Positions 1-7,743 of a stretch of 32,502 bases of DNA are shown one piece after another. Below the pieces are notes generated by a model. That model searched no databases, was not told where the DNA came from, and was given only the letters and a program-made list of their open reading frames with translations. The stretch lies in contig JAHFNY010000007.1 of assembly GCA_023267075.1 (NCBI GenBank), forward strand, positions 1-32,502, written 5' to 3'. The position numbers and the translations under genes were made by a program. Within the stretch, counting starts at the first letter, position 1; every line of letters begins with the position of its first letter. Origin of the DNA: Candidatus Vogelbacteria bacterium. GTDB lineage: Bacteria; Patescibacteriota; Minisyncoccia; Phycocordibacterales; XYD1-FULL-46-19.

Positions 1-2
1 CC

Positions 3-347
3 CAGACTATTGATCGGATTATTGATACTTTCCCGGCCAGTCAGCAAGAGCAGATCCGAGTTCAGCTCGCGGCCAGCTTATTGGGGATTTTCTCCCAGCG
101 CTTGGTCCCGCGGGTTTCCGGTGGCCTTGTCCCTACTTATGAATTGTTAATTAATAATACGGCCGTGTCTAACTTAATCCGGGAGGGTCGGACCGCCGAG
201 ATTGATGTGATTATTGAAACGGGGGCAGAAGCGGGAATGATTGACCTTAATCATTCTTTAGTTGATTTAGTTCAACGGGGTGAGATTACCGCCGAGAATG
301 CTTATCGTTATTCCCTTAATCCTAAAGTTCTCGATCGTCTAATGTAA
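3..347 (+). CDS. pilT: Type IV pilus retraction ATPase PilT, C-terminal part (5' end outside window)
   Basis: The reading frame is open from the window edge and ends at a TAA. The visible residues (TIDRIIDTFP, EQIRVQLAASL, QRLVPR, then AVSNLIREGR and a helical tail with NPKVLDRLM) follow the end of PilT, the secretion-ATPase family member that powers pilus retraction at the inner membrane. Only about the last 114 residues are present; the Walker motifs lie outside the window. The first ATG in view is internal, so it is not the true start. pilC follows 7 bp downstream, as expected in a pilus operon. PilT is preferred over PilB because of the short tail after QRLVPR, but the two are related. 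Confidence 0.9.
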   Translation, partial: QTIDRIIDTFPASQQEQIRVQLAASLLGIFSQRLVPRVSGGLVPTYELLINNTAVSNLIREGRTAEIDVIIETGAEAGMIDLNHSLVDLVQRGEITAENAYRYSLNPKVLDRLM

Positions 348-354
348 ATTTTTT

Positions 355-1566
355 ATGATTTTTAATTATCAAGCCACTAGTCGCGAGGGAGTCCGCCAAG
401 ATGGGGCGATTGAAGCGCCAACTGAAGATTTAGCCATTGCTTCGCTCCAACGGCGGGGTTTGATTATTCTTAATATTAAAGAGAGTGGTGGGACTAAATG
501 GTGGAATTTAAATCGTAAAATTAAACTTTTCTCTCGGGTCAAGACAAGTGATGTAGTCATTCTCTCACGACAAATTGCCACTTTGTTCGAGGCTAAAGTC
601 TCGGTTCTCTCCACTTTCCGCCTACTCGCTTCAGAAAGTAGCAATCCGATTCTGCAAGAGGCTTTGACGGGAATCACTGATGATGTGAAGGGTGGTATCG
701 CGATTTCCGCGGCGATGGCTAAACATCCGGACGTCTTTTCCACTTTTTACGTGAGTATGGTTAAAGCAGGGGAAGAATCGGGCAAGTTATCAGAGACGTT
801 TACCTTTCTTGCTGATCACCTAGAGCGGTCTTATGAATTGGTCTCTCGAGCCAAAAACGCTCTTATTTACCCCGCCTTCGTGGTGGCGTCATTTATTGTG
901 GTAATGGTCTTAATGCTTATCTTCGTCATTCCGCGGCTCTCGGCGATTCTCTTAGAGAGTGGTCAGGACGTGCCTATTTATACCAAGATTGTCATTGGCG
1001 CCAGTAATTTTCTCGCCGCTTATTGGCCATTCCTTCTTCTTTTTATTTTAGTGATCGCTTTTTTCCTCTGGCGCTATATTCCCACCCAAGCCGGTAAAGC
1101 CTCGTGGTCGCGTTTCCAACTGGAAGTGCCTTACGTTTCTAATTTATATAAGAAGTTATATCTCTCGCGGATTGCCGATAACTTAAATACGATGTTGACC
1201 TCGGGAGTAGCGATGGTCCGAGCACTAGAAGTAACGGCCGAGGTGGTGGGGAATCAAGTTTATCGCAATATCCTTCTTACTTCCGCCGAAGCGATTAAAT
1301 CGGGGAGTAGTGTGTCTGATGCCTTCGCTCGCTACCCCGAGATCCCGGGGATTATGATCCAAATGATTAAAGTCGGTGAAGAGTCGGGGAAATTGGGCTT
1401 TGTCTTAAGTACGGTGGCTCGCTTCTATCAACGGGAGGTTAATAATGAGGTGGATACTCTAGTCGGTTTGATTGAGCCGGTAATGATTGTGGTCCTAGGT
1501 TTGGGCGTGGGGCTTCTCTTAACCTCGGTCTTAGTGCCAATTTACAATGTTGCATCCAGTTTATAG
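355..1566 (+). CDS. pilC: Type IV pilus inner-membrane platform protein PilC (T2SF family)
   Basis: This 403-residue protein matches the PilC/GspF platform that couples the pilus ATPases to pilin polymerisation in the cytoplasmic membrane. The N-terminus (YQATSREGVRQDG.IEA) is the family's cytoplasmic head. Two T2SF repeats follow, each with the typical helical phrase: FYVSMVKAGEESGKLSE near residue 135 and MIQMIKVGEESGKLG near residue 335. Hydrophobic spans lie near 170-195, 220-240 and 370-395, fitting three membrane helices. Length is normal for the family. It starts 7 bp after pilT with no clear ribosome binding site, so it is probably translated from the pilT message. A pilin promoter overlaps its 3' end (1550-1578). 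Confidence 0.95.
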   Translation: MIFNYQATSREGVRQDGAIEAPTEDLAIASLQRRGLIILNIKESGGTKWWNLNRKIKLFSRVKTSDVVILSRQIATLFEAKVSVLSTFRLLASESSNPILQEALTGITDDVKGGIAISAAMAKHPDVFSTFYVSMVKAGEESGKLSETFTFLADHLERSYELVSRAKNALIYPAFVVASFIVVMVLMLIFVIPRLSAILLESGQDVPIYTKIVIGASNFLAAYWPFLLLFILVIAFFLWRYIPTQAGKASWSRFQLEVPYVSNLYKKLYLSRIADNLNTMLTSGVAMVRALEVTAEVVGNQVYRNILLTSAEAIKSGSSVSDAFARYPEIPGIMIQMIKVGEESGKLGFVLSTVARFYQREVNNEVDTLVGLIEPVMIVVLGLGVGLLLTSVLVPIYNVASSL

Positions 1567-1578
1567 GGGTTCTATAAT
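1550..1578 (+). promoter_or_regulatory. Promoter of the major pilin gene
   Basis: TTGCAT at 1550-1555 and a perfect TATAAT at 1573-1578 are separated by 17 bp, a sigma-70-type arrangement. The predicted start near 1585 leaves a leader of about 55 nt before the pilin ATG at 1641, one of the longer leaders in this window. The leader has no strong Shine-Dalgarno sequence. The promoter begins inside the end of pilC, so the pilin can be made separately from the assembly genes. Confidence 0.6.
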
Positions 1579-1640
1579 GTAAGGACTTAATAATAGTAAG
1601 GTCGAATAATCGTTATTTTTAAAAGTTTTTAAAGTCATTT

Positions 1641-2042
1641 ATGTATAAAAAAGGTTTTACCCTCATTGAACTCTTGGTGGTGATTGCCATCATCGGTATT
1701 CTCTCAGGGATTGTGTTGTCCTCGCTTAATACGGCGCGGAGCAAGGCTTCAGACGCGGCGGTTAAGGCTAACTTAACTAATCTCCGAGCGCAAGCTGAGC
1801 TTTATTACGATTCCAATGGCAACTCTTATGCTGGTGTTTGTACTGGTGCCGGTGGTATTGCTTCTGGTCATACTGCGGCTAATAGTGCTGGTAATGGCGG
1901 GGGAGTTTGTAATGACAGCGCGGCGGCTTGGGCGGCTGATGCTACTTACAAGAGCGATGCCAGTAAGTTCTGGTGTGTAGATAGCACCGGTGCTTCCAAA
2001 GAAGAATCGGCGACTCTTGGTTCAGCCACGGTTTGTAGTTAA
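1641..2042 (+). CDS. Type IV major pilin (PilA-like prepilin)
   Basis: The N-terminus is a class III prepilin signal: a short basic leader (MYKKG), cleavage after Gly5, then FTLIELLVVIAIIGILSGI with Glu at position +5 of the mature protein. The hydrophobic helix is followed by a small Gly/Ser/Ala-rich head with four cysteines (VCTG, VCND, FWCV, VCS) that could form disulphides. The protein is 133 residues, a normal length for short pilins. It has its own promoter and is followed by a very strong terminator, so it is a separate transcription unit between pilC and pilD, consistent with high expression of the major subunit. PilD, which would process it, is encoded next. The head domain is not recognisable beyond this. 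Confidence 0.9.
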   Translation: MYKKGFTLIELLVVIAIIGILSGIVLSSLNTARSKASDAAVKANLTNLRAQAELYYDSNGNSYAGVCTGAGGIASGHTAANSAGNGGGVCNDSAAAWAADATYKSDASKFWCVDSTGASKEESATLGSATVCS

Positions 2043-2058
2043 TTAAGGTGAAGTAACT

Positions 2059-2090
2059 AAAACCCCCCGGCCCTAGGGCCGGGGGGTTTT
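2059..2090 (+). terminator. Intrinsic terminator after the pilin, a perfect 32-bp palindrome
   Basis: AAAA-CCCCCC-GGCCCT and its exact complement meet at 2074/2075, giving a fully self-complementary 32-bp sequence with GC-only arms ending in TTTT. It lies 17 bp after the pilin stop. The palindrome could act on both strands, though there is no gene on the minus strand here. The pilD -10 box begins 5 bp after it. Confidence 0.85.
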
Positions 2091-2094
2091 GTGT

Positions 2095-2100
2095 TATAAT
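2095..2100 (+). promoter_or_regulatory. -10 box of pilD, leaderless start
   Basis: A perfect TATAAT ends 10 bp before the pilD ATG at 2111, so transcription would start only a few bases before the codon. No good -35 box is seen because the pilin terminator occupies that position. Confidence 0.5.
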
Positions 2101-2110
2101 TACTTATACT

Positions 2111-2908
2111 ATGTTGGCGCTTATTGGCTATATTTTTACCTTTGTTTTAGGGACCATCATCGGTAGCTTCTTAAACGTGGTGATATTACGTTATCACACT
2201 GGCGAGACCCTCCACGGCCGCTCGCGCTGTCTCTCGTGCCGAGCGACGCTCCAACCGATTGATCTTATCCCCATCGTGAGCTTTATCAGCACTCGCGGCC
2301 GCTGTCGTTATTGCGGTTCTAAAATCAGTTATCAGTATCCGGTGGTAGAGTTATTAACGGGAATTATTTTTGCTCTTTTGTGGTGGCGTTTTAGTGGCTC
2401 ACCGATTGAGTTTCTCCTTATGGCGGTGGCGGCTAGCCTCTTAGTGGTGATCACAGTTTACGATATTCATCATCAGATCATTCCCGATGAATTAGTGTTT
2501 TACTTTGGCGTGGTGGGTTTGCTCGCGCCGATTTTCCACGCCTTGGTTACCGGGTCGCTCGCTTTGCTCGTTATTGGTTTTCTCCATAGCCTGTTAACGG
2601 GCGGGATTTTCTTCTTGGCTTTTTGGGGTTTATGGCGACTCTCGGGCGGCCGGTGGATTGGTTTAGGCGATGCTAAACTATCCTTTGGTATCGGCACCTT
2701 ACTGGGATTAGCCAAAGGTTTGACGGCGCTTTTAACTGGTTTCTGGCTCGGGGCGATTATCGGTCTTCTTCTCTTGCTTGCCAGTCGTTTTAAGCTGAAG
2801 AAATTAGATCATTACTTTACCTTGAAGAGTGAATTACCCTTCGCGCCGTTTCTGGTCATTGGCTTATTGCTTGTCCTTATCTTTAATTTAAATGTCATTC
2901 CGTTATAA
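2111..2908 (+). CDS. pilD: Prepilin peptidase / N-methyltransferase PilD
   Basis: This polytopic membrane aspartyl protease removes prepilin leaders and normally methylates the new N-terminus. Seen: the N-terminal GSFLNVVILR motif near residue 18, the two CxxC pairs of the cytoplasmic zinc-binding loop (CLSC and CRYC, residues about 40-70), and the two catalytic aspartate regions, VYDIHHQIIPDE (about 117-128) and GLGDAKLSFG (about 184-193). About eight hydrophobic segments follow. The 265-residue length is typical for a full bifunctional enzyme. The gene has its own -10 box and overlaps the following pseudopilin gene by 17 bp. It would process the pilin upstream and the minor pilins downstream. 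Confidence 0.95.
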   Translation: MLALIGYIFTFVLGTIIGSFLNVVILRYHTGETLHGRSRCLSCRATLQPIDLIPIVSFISTRGRCRYCGSKISYQYPVVELLTGIIFALLWWRFSGSPIEFLLMAVAASLLVVITVYDIHHQIIPDELVFYFGVVGLLAPIFHALVTGSLALLVIGFLHSLLTGGIFFLAFWGLWRLSGGRWIGLGDAKLSFGIGTLLGLAKGLTALLTGFWLGAIIGLLLLLASRFKLKKLDHYFTLKSELPFAPFLVIGLLLVLIFNLNVIPL

Positions 2909-3527
2909 AAATTTTAAACTTAATCAGCAAAGCGGCTTCTCTTTGTTGGAGATGATCGTGGTAACGGCCATTTTTGTTACGGTTACCGGGATTGTCCTTG
3001 CCAATTTACCCACCTTCCGCAACCGGGCTTCGCTTGATTTAACCGCTCAAGAAATGGCTTTGGCTATACGTGAGGCTCAAGTGTATGGCACAGCCACGCG
3101 AGTGAGTGGTGATACTTATCCGTCATATGGCATTCACTTCCAATTAACTGATGGGCCAGCTAAAGACTTTGTCTTATTTGCTGATGCTAATACTAATAAA
3201 GCCTATGATCTTGGCGCTGATTGTAATAAAACTGGTCAAGAGACAGAATGTTTAGATAAATATTTGTTGGACGGCAATTTTAAAATCACTGATTTGTGCG
3301 TGGATAGTGTGAGCAATTGTGTTAAGACCAATCAGATCATTGATGTGGTTTATACCCGACCTTTCCCTGAGCCAAGTATTTGTGATTTATCTGGTTGTAA
3401 TCACAATACCGCTTACGTCATTATTAGTTCACCCGACGGCAGCGATTATCGAGTGGTGGCTATTTGGAACAATGGTCAAATTACGGCTGAAAATCCGGCT
3501 AATCAGGCTAAAACTAATCAACCATGA
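2892..3527 (+). CDS. Minor pilin / pseudopilin, GspH-FimT-like
   Basis: This 211-residue protein has a prepilin signal with the cleavage Gly near residue 15, followed by FSLLEMIVVTAIFVTVTGIV and Glu at +5. After the helix, the phrase AQEMALAIREAQVYG is typical of the GspH/FimT group, which primes pilus assembly. A DGSDYRVVAIWNNG segment near the end fits the C-terminal beta sheet of that group. It starts inside the end of pilD (17-bp overlap) and its own stop overlaps the next start (ATGA), so translation is probably coupled through the minor-pilin set. The head contains several cysteines. Confidence 0.8.
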   Translation: MSFRYKNFKLNQQSGFSLLEMIVVTAIFVTVTGIVLANLPTFRNRASLDLTAQEMALAIREAQVYGTATRVSGDTYPSYGIHFQLTDGPAKDFVLFADANTNKAYDLGADCNKTGQETECLDKYLLDGNFKITDLCVDSVSNCVKTNQIIDVVYTRPFPEPSICDLSGCNHNTAYVIISSPDGSDYRVVAIWNNGQITAENPANQAKTNQP

Positions 3528-4060
3528 AGTTTAAACCAGAACAGGGGGGATTTACTCTCATTGAAATTATGGTGGCGGTGTCGCTTTTTATTGTGGTGGC
3601 GTTTATTACCACCAGTGCCTTTACCTCTTTTACCGAGGCCAGTCGGCGCTCTCAAGCCATTCGTAATAATATTGATAACTTAAACTTTGCCATGGAGAGT
3701 ATCGTCCTTAAGATTAGAGAGGGTAATAATTATAGCTGTCTGGAAGATGATGACGTGGCCGCTGGTGTGACTCATGATTGTCCGACCGCACCCAGTCAGA
3801 CAATTGCCTTCTTGGCGGATAATGGCGATGTGGTGAAGTATAAATTTGCTCAAGATGCAAGTGGGGGGACAATTTTAAAATCAGAAAATGGCAGCGCTTT
3901 TGAACCGATCGTCGCTACTCAAGTGAATGTCTCGCGGCTTGATTTCTATGTGAAGAATGGCGAGCGGCCGCTAGCGAGAATTGTGATTCAAGGATCAGTC
4001 ACCACCGCGGCTGGAGCGAGTGAATTCACTTTACAAACCACCATCTCTCAACGGCCATGA
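3524..4060 (+). CDS. Minor pilin / pseudopilin, GspJ-PilW-like
   Basis: This 178-residue protein starts at an ATGA overlap with the previous gene. The prepilin signal is GGFTLIEIMVAVSLFIVV with Glu at +5. The segment after the membrane helix (FTSFTEASRRSQAIRNNIDNLNFAMESI) resembles the GspJ/PilW helix, in which such proteins join the tip complex of a type II secretion or type IV pilus system. Assignment to the J/W class rests on this helix and on position in the operon; the head is not diagnostic. It ends in another 4-bp overlap with the next pilin gene. Confidence 0.75.
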   Translation: MKFKPEQGGFTLIEIMVAVSLFIVVAFITTSAFTSFTEASRRSQAIRNNIDNLNFAMESIVLKIREGNNYSCLEDDDVAAGVTHDCPTAPSQTIAFLADNGDVVKYKFAQDASGGTILKSENGSAFEPIVATQVNVSRLDFYVKNGERPLARIVIQGSVTTAAGASEFTLQTTISQRP

Positions 4061-4638
4061 TAGTTAAAATTAAACAACTTAAGCTGGTTTCTAGGGAAAG
4101 AGGTTTTACATTGATTGAAGCGTTTATTGCCATTTCTATTTTACTGATTGCCGTCATTGGGCCGATGTCGCTTATCTCTCAATCGATTGCCGATGCCAAT
4201 TATGCCGCCAGTCAAATTACCGCTTTTTACTTGGCTCAAGAAGGACTGGAGTTAGTGATCAATCAACGGGAGTTAAACAATAGCGCTGGTCGTGAGGCTT
4301 GGCTTACGGGTTTAGATAATTGTCTTGACGGTAAAAAATGCGAAGTTTCTCTCGATGATAACTTTACTTTAAAAACTTCTCCCTGTGATCCGGTGACTGG
4401 TTGTACTGACCCACTTTACTTAGACACGGCCACTGGGATTTTTAGTTATGATAATTTTAGCGCTCGCCCCACCACTTTCACTCGGACGATTACTATTAGT
4501 CCGCCTCAATCTATCGCGGTTAAAAATAATGGCACTAATGTGGATATTACTATTGATGCTAAAGTAGATTCGACGGTGAGTTGGAGCGATAAGGGCGTGC
4601 CGCGGTCATTTACTCTCTCAACTTTAATTACCGATTAA
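4057..4638 (+). CDS. Minor pilin / pseudopilin, GspI-PilV-like
   Basis: This 193-residue protein begins at an ATGA overlap. A slightly long basic leader is followed by RGFTLIEAFIAISILLIAVIG with Glu at +5, and then by the helix AASQITAFYLAQEGLELVIN. The phrase A.YLAQEGLE is characteristic of the GspI/PilV minor pilin class. The rest is a beta-rich head with two CxxxxxC-like pairs (NCLDGKKC, PCDPVTGC). It probably sits at the pilus tip with its neighbours. The next gene starts 1 bp after its stop, so the four minor pilin genes form one translational unit. Confidence 0.8.
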   Translation: MIVKIKQLKLVSRERGFTLIEAFIAISILLIAVIGPMSLISQSIADANYAASQITAFYLAQEGLELVINQRELNNSAGREAWLTGLDNCLDGKKCEVSLDDNFTLKTSPCDPVTGCTDPLYLDTATGIFSYDNFSARPTTFTRTITISPPQSIAVKNNGTNVDITIDAKVDSTVSWSDKGVPRSFTLSTLITD

Positions 4639-4639
4639 T

Positions 4640-5209
4640 ATGAGGTGGAAAAAAGTACAATCTAAAGGCTTCGTCCTCCTCTACGCCGTCCTCGTCTCCG
4701 GGGTGGTTTTAAGCGTGGGCTTGAGCTTGATCAATTTAATTACCAAGCAAATTATTCTCTCTTCCATCGGCCGCAATTCCCAATTTGCCTATTATGCGGC
4801 CGATGCCGGCAAGCAATGCGCTTACTTCTGGTATACCAGCTTGTTCCCAGTCTTTGGCATGCCGAGCGATATTACCGTTAGCCCGCCCGATCAAAGTAAT
4901 TTACCGCCCGAACTCTTCCAGACTAATCCGATTATCAATTGCTCGGGCGAGAATCTTCAGGTGAACCAGACAGTAGAACCCAATGGGCTGATTTCTAACT
5001 TCACTATGCCGATTACCGATGGGGTAAGTAGTCAGGCCAGTTGTGCCACGGTTCGCGTTTCCCGCCAAGTGGAGAATCCGGGGACCGAGAGCGCTCAAGT
5101 GACCACGGTTATCCGTTCCAGCGGTTACAATGCCTCGTGTAATGCTTTAAGCGGGAATGTGAATGATCCGCGGCGGATTGAGCGGGTGGTGTATCGAGTC
5201 GATAAATAA
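4640..5209 (+). CDS. Minor pilin, PilX/GspK-like, without Glu5
   Basis: This 189-residue protein has a basic start (MRWKKVQSKG) and then FVLLYAVLVSGVVLSVGLSL, a prepilin-type helix in which position +5 is Tyr rather than Glu. Loss of Glu5 is typical of the tip subunit GspK and many PilX-type minor pilins, which do not need to dock on a preceding subunit. The following FAYYAADAGKQCAYFW matches the family phrase A.YAADAGVE. It is the last of the pilin genes, 3 bp before ligA, so ligA is probably co-transcribed with the pilus genes. The head contains four cysteines. Confidence 0.75.
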   Translation: MRWKKVQSKGFVLLYAVLVSGVVLSVGLSLINLITKQIILSSIGRNSQFAYYAADAGKQCAYFWYTSLFPVFGMPSDITVSPPDQSNLPPELFQTNPIINCSGENLQVNQTVEPNGLISNFTMPITDGVSSQASCATVRVSRQVENPGTESAQVTTVIRSSGYNASCNALSGNVNDPRRIERVVYRVDK

Positions 5210-5212
5210 GGT

Positions 5213-7183
5213 ATGGACGCTAAAGCCAGGATTGAAAAGTTGAAGACCCTCATCAACTATCATCGTCATCGCTATCATGTTTTAGACCAACCCGAGATTT
5301 CTGATGAAGCTTACGATTCATTGGAAGAAGAACTTCGGCGATTAGAAGAAGCTCATCCGGAGTTTATTACCGCCGATTCACCGACTCGGCGCGTCTCCGG
5401 CGCGCCGCTCCCTGCTTTTACTAAAGTTAAACATGCTATTGCCCAATGGTCCTTTGATGATGCTTTTACGGAAACAGATATCAGAGCCTTTGATAAACGA
5501 GTGAAGAAATTGGCGGGGGGTGAAATAACTTATGTGTGTGAGCTTAAGATTGATGGCTTTAAAATTGTTTTAACCTATGAGCGGGGGGTATTGAAGACGG
5601 CGGCAACGCGCGGTGATGGTCTGGTGGGTGAGGACGTGACTCAAAATGTGAAGACCATCGCTTCTATTCCATTAAAATTGAGCCGGCCAGTAAACATAAT
5701 TGTGGAAGGGGAAATTTGGATGGGCCAAGGAGAATTTAAGCGTATCAATCAAGACCAAGAGCAGAAAAACTTGCCGCTCTACGCTAATCCGCGGAATATT
5801 GCCGCCGGCACCATCCGTCAGCTTGACCCTAAGATTGTGGCGGCAAGAAGATTAAATAGTTTTATTTATGATTTGGCTCAAGCTGATTTCGCTTTGCCGG
5901 CCACTCAAGGAGAAGAATTAAAATTGTTGCAGGAGCTGGGCTTTAAGGTTAATCAGCATTTCACTCAAGTGAGGGATATTGAAGGAGTGATTAAATTTTG
6001 GGAAAAATGGCAGGAGCAAAAAGGGCAAGAAGATTATTGGCTGGATGGCGTGGTGGTGAAGGTGAATGAACGAGTTGTTCAAGAAAAGTTGGGCTATACG
6101 GGAAAAAGTCCGCGCTTTGCCATTGCCTTCAAATTCCCGGCGGAGCAAGTCACAACTATGGTGGAGGCAATCTCGCTCCAGGTGGGACGGCAGGGGACAA
6201 TTACCCCGGTAGCCGAGCTTAAACCGGTGCAAGTAGCCGGCACAACCGTGGCTCGAGCGACGCTCCACAATGAAGATGAGATTAAAAGGTTAGACGTACG
6301 AATCGGCGATACCGTGATTATTCAAAAGTCGGGTGACATCATCCCGGACGTAATCGCCGTACTGAAAGACTTGCGACCAAAGAATTCTAAACCATTTATT
6401 TTTCCCACCAGTTTGCCGGGGGTGGGTGCGATTGCTCGTCTCCCGGGTGAGGCGGCCCATCGGGCGGTAGATAAAAACACCTTCGCTCAAGTGTCGCGGC
6501 GCTTTCACTATTTTGCCAGCAAACACGCTTTTGATATCCCCGGTTTGGGACCAAAGCAAATTGACGCTTTGTTGGAACATAAATTGCTGACTACGTATGC
6601 CGATATCTTTAAACTCACCGAGGAAGAATTATTGGCCTTACCGCGTTTTGCTGAAGTCTCCGCCGAAAAATTGATTAAGTCTATTCACTCCCGGCGCAAA
6701 GTCACTTTAGCTCGATTTATTACCGCTCTCTCTATTCCCCAAGTGGGGGAGGAAACGGCCGAGGACTTGGCGGAGCACTTTGGCGTTCTAGATAAATTAA
6801 TGAAAGCCAATCAAGAAGAATTAAGCGCTATCAGTGGCGTGGGAGAAACGATTGCCGAGAAGATTACTGAATTTTTTGCCAGTAAAGATAATCAGAAAAT
6901 AATCGCGGATTTACTCAAAGAAGTAAAAATAGAAAGAGTGGTTAAAAAAGTTGCCGGCAAATTAGCCGGTCAAACCTTTGTCTTAACCGGCACCATGACC
7001 AGTCTAAGCCGCGATGAGGCCAAAAGAAAGATTAAAGATTTGGGCGGGGAAGTGACGGATTCGGTATCTAAAAATACCACCTATGTGGTGGCGGGTGAAA
7101 ACCCGGGTTCCAAACTAACCAAAGCCCAAACCTTAGGGGTCAAAATCCTCTCTGAAGAGGAATTTCTAAAACTGATAAAATAG
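5213..7183 (+). CDS. ligA: NAD-dependent DNA ligase LigA lacking zinc-finger cysteines
   Basis: This enzyme seals nicks during replication and repair using NAD. Domain order: Ia (residues 1-70, with YHVLDQPEISDEAYDSL), adenylation domain with catalytic Lys112 in CELKIDGF and the TRGDG..GEDVT motif, OB fold (VGRQGTITPVAEL.PV), the normal zinc-finger position (397-426), helix-hairpin-helix repeats (about 430-580), and a C-terminal BRCT domain (about 582-656, FVLTGTM). At 656 residues it is near full length. The oddity is that all four zinc-binding cysteines are absent: the usual CPxCG is read as LPGVG and the usual CxxxxCPAQ as VDKNTFAQ. Cys109 is the only cysteine noticed in the protein. The gene follows the pilin genes by 3 bp, with no obvious promoter of its own. 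Confidence 0.95.
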   Translation: MDAKARIEKLKTLINYHRHRYHVLDQPEISDEAYDSLEEELRRLEEAHPEFITADSPTRRVSGAPLPAFTKVKHAIAQWSFDDAFTETDIRAFDKRVKKLAGGEITYVCELKIDGFKIVLTYERGVLKTAATRGDGLVGEDVTQNVKTIASIPLKLSRPVNIIVEGEIWMGQGEFKRINQDQEQKNLPLYANPRNIAAGTIRQLDPKIVAARRLNSFIYDLAQADFALPATQGEELKLLQELGFKVNQHFTQVRDIEGVIKFWEKWQEQKGQEDYWLDGVVVKVNERVVQEKLGYTGKSPRFAIAFKFPAEQVTTMVEAISLQVGRQGTITPVAELKPVQVAGTTVARATLHNEDEIKRLDVRIGDTVIIQKSGDIIPDVIAVLKDLRPKNSKPFIFPTSLPGVGAIARLPGEAAHRAVDKNTFAQVSRRFHYFASKHAFDIPGLGPKQIDALLEHKLLTTYADIFKLTEEELLALPRFAEVSAEKLIKSIHSRRKVTLARFITALSIPQVGEETAEDLAEHFGVLDKLMKANQEELSAISGVGETIAEKITEFFASKDNQKIIADLLKEVKIERVVKKVAGKLAGQTFVLTGTMTSLSRDEAKRKIKDLGGEVTDSVSKNTTYVVAGENPGSKLTKAQTLGVKILSEEEFLKLIK

Positions 7184-7187
7184 GCAG

Positions 7188-7216
7188 TTGTAGTTTATTG
7201 TTTGTTGTGATATACC
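7188..7216 (+). promoter_or_regulatory. Promoter of the orphan gene at 7265
   Basis: TTGTAG (7188-7193) and TATACC (7211-7216) are 17 bp apart, just after ligA. A second possible -10, TATAAA at 7237-7242, lies closer to the gene. Either leaves room for the ribosome binding site AAAGGAGA at 7251-7258. Confidence 0.4.
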
Positions 7217-7264
7217 TACGACGGATATCATTTGGGTATAAACTTTATGGAAAGGAGAGATATA

Positions 7265-7582
7265 ATGATTAGCGTTTTGAATAGACTCAGACCGGCGCTC
7301 GGCGGAAGACTTAAAATCGCATTTATTGATACCCTAGACAAACGTGATCTTGGGATAGTCATCTGCGCTTTATCCGCCAATGGTTTCCGTAAACTGAAGA
7401 TACACACGAATGAGAGTGGTTTCCAAGACGAAGATTTTTCCCCTCTCTGTTTATGCTTGATTGATGTTGGTTTGGATGTAAACGAAAGAGTACCCCTTGG
7501 GTGTCAAAGAATCGGTGATTACCTTACTGAATTATCAACCAAGGAATTGCTTACTGAGAAGGTGGTCGTCTGTAATCTCTAG
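7265..7582 (+). CDS. Small orphan protein, possibly a truncated receiver-like fold
   Basis: The ATG at 7265 is chosen over the upstream in-frame ATG-type start because AAAGGAGA lies 6 nt before it. The product is 105 residues. I do not recognise the family. The pattern of a beta strand ending in Asp (LKIAFIDTLD, 16-25), a second hydrophobic strand ending in Asp (LCLCLIDVGLD, 61-71) and a last strand (VVVCNL) resembles the first two-thirds of a CheY-like receiver, which would make Asp67 the phosphoacceptor position. This is a weak inference. No membrane segment or signal peptide is visible. It has its own promoter and terminator between ligA and the next orphan gene. Confidence 0.6.
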   Translation: MISVLNRLRPALGGRLKIAFIDTLDKRDLGIVICALSANGFRKLKIHTNESGFQDEDFSPLCLCLIDVGLDVNERVPLGCQRIGDYLTELSTKELLTEKVVVCNL

Positions 7583-7610
7583 TTTGTAATGTTTCGGATA
7601 ATAGTTTTTG

Positions 7611-7642
7611 GCCGTTGCTTCGCAGTGACGGCTTTTCTTTTT
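7611..7642 (+). terminator. Terminator after the orphan gene
   Basis: GCCGT at 7611-7615 pairs with ACGGC at 7628-7632, with an inner TGC/GCA pairing around a TTC loop and a 3-nt bulge. The run TTTTCTTTTT follows at 7633-7642. Confidence 0.7.
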
Positions 7643-7656
7643 GATAAAAAAGGTGA
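7638..7656 (+). repeat. 19-bp direct repeat, copy 1 (left of the membrane-protein unit)
   Basis: TTTTTGATAAAAAAGGTGA. It is matched at 18 of 19 positions by 8389-8407. It covers the T-run of one terminator and the bases just after it, and its partner does the same at the next terminator, so the promoter, gene and terminator between them form a unit of 751 bp. Confidence 0.6.
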
Positions 7657-7669
7657 GATTGTAAGTGTC

Positions 7670-7697
7670 TTGTGTTTTTTGGTATATATGATATAAT
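7670..7697 (+). promoter_or_regulatory. Promoter of the membrane protein gene
   Basis: TTGTGT (7670-7675) and a perfect TATAAT (7692-7697) are 16 bp apart. The predicted transcript starts near 7704, leaving a leader of about 40 nt before the TTG start at 7744. Confidence 0.6.
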
Positions 7698-7743
7698 GAA
7701 GGAAGGTAATCAAAAAGACAAAACATAGAAAGGTAGGTGCTCC

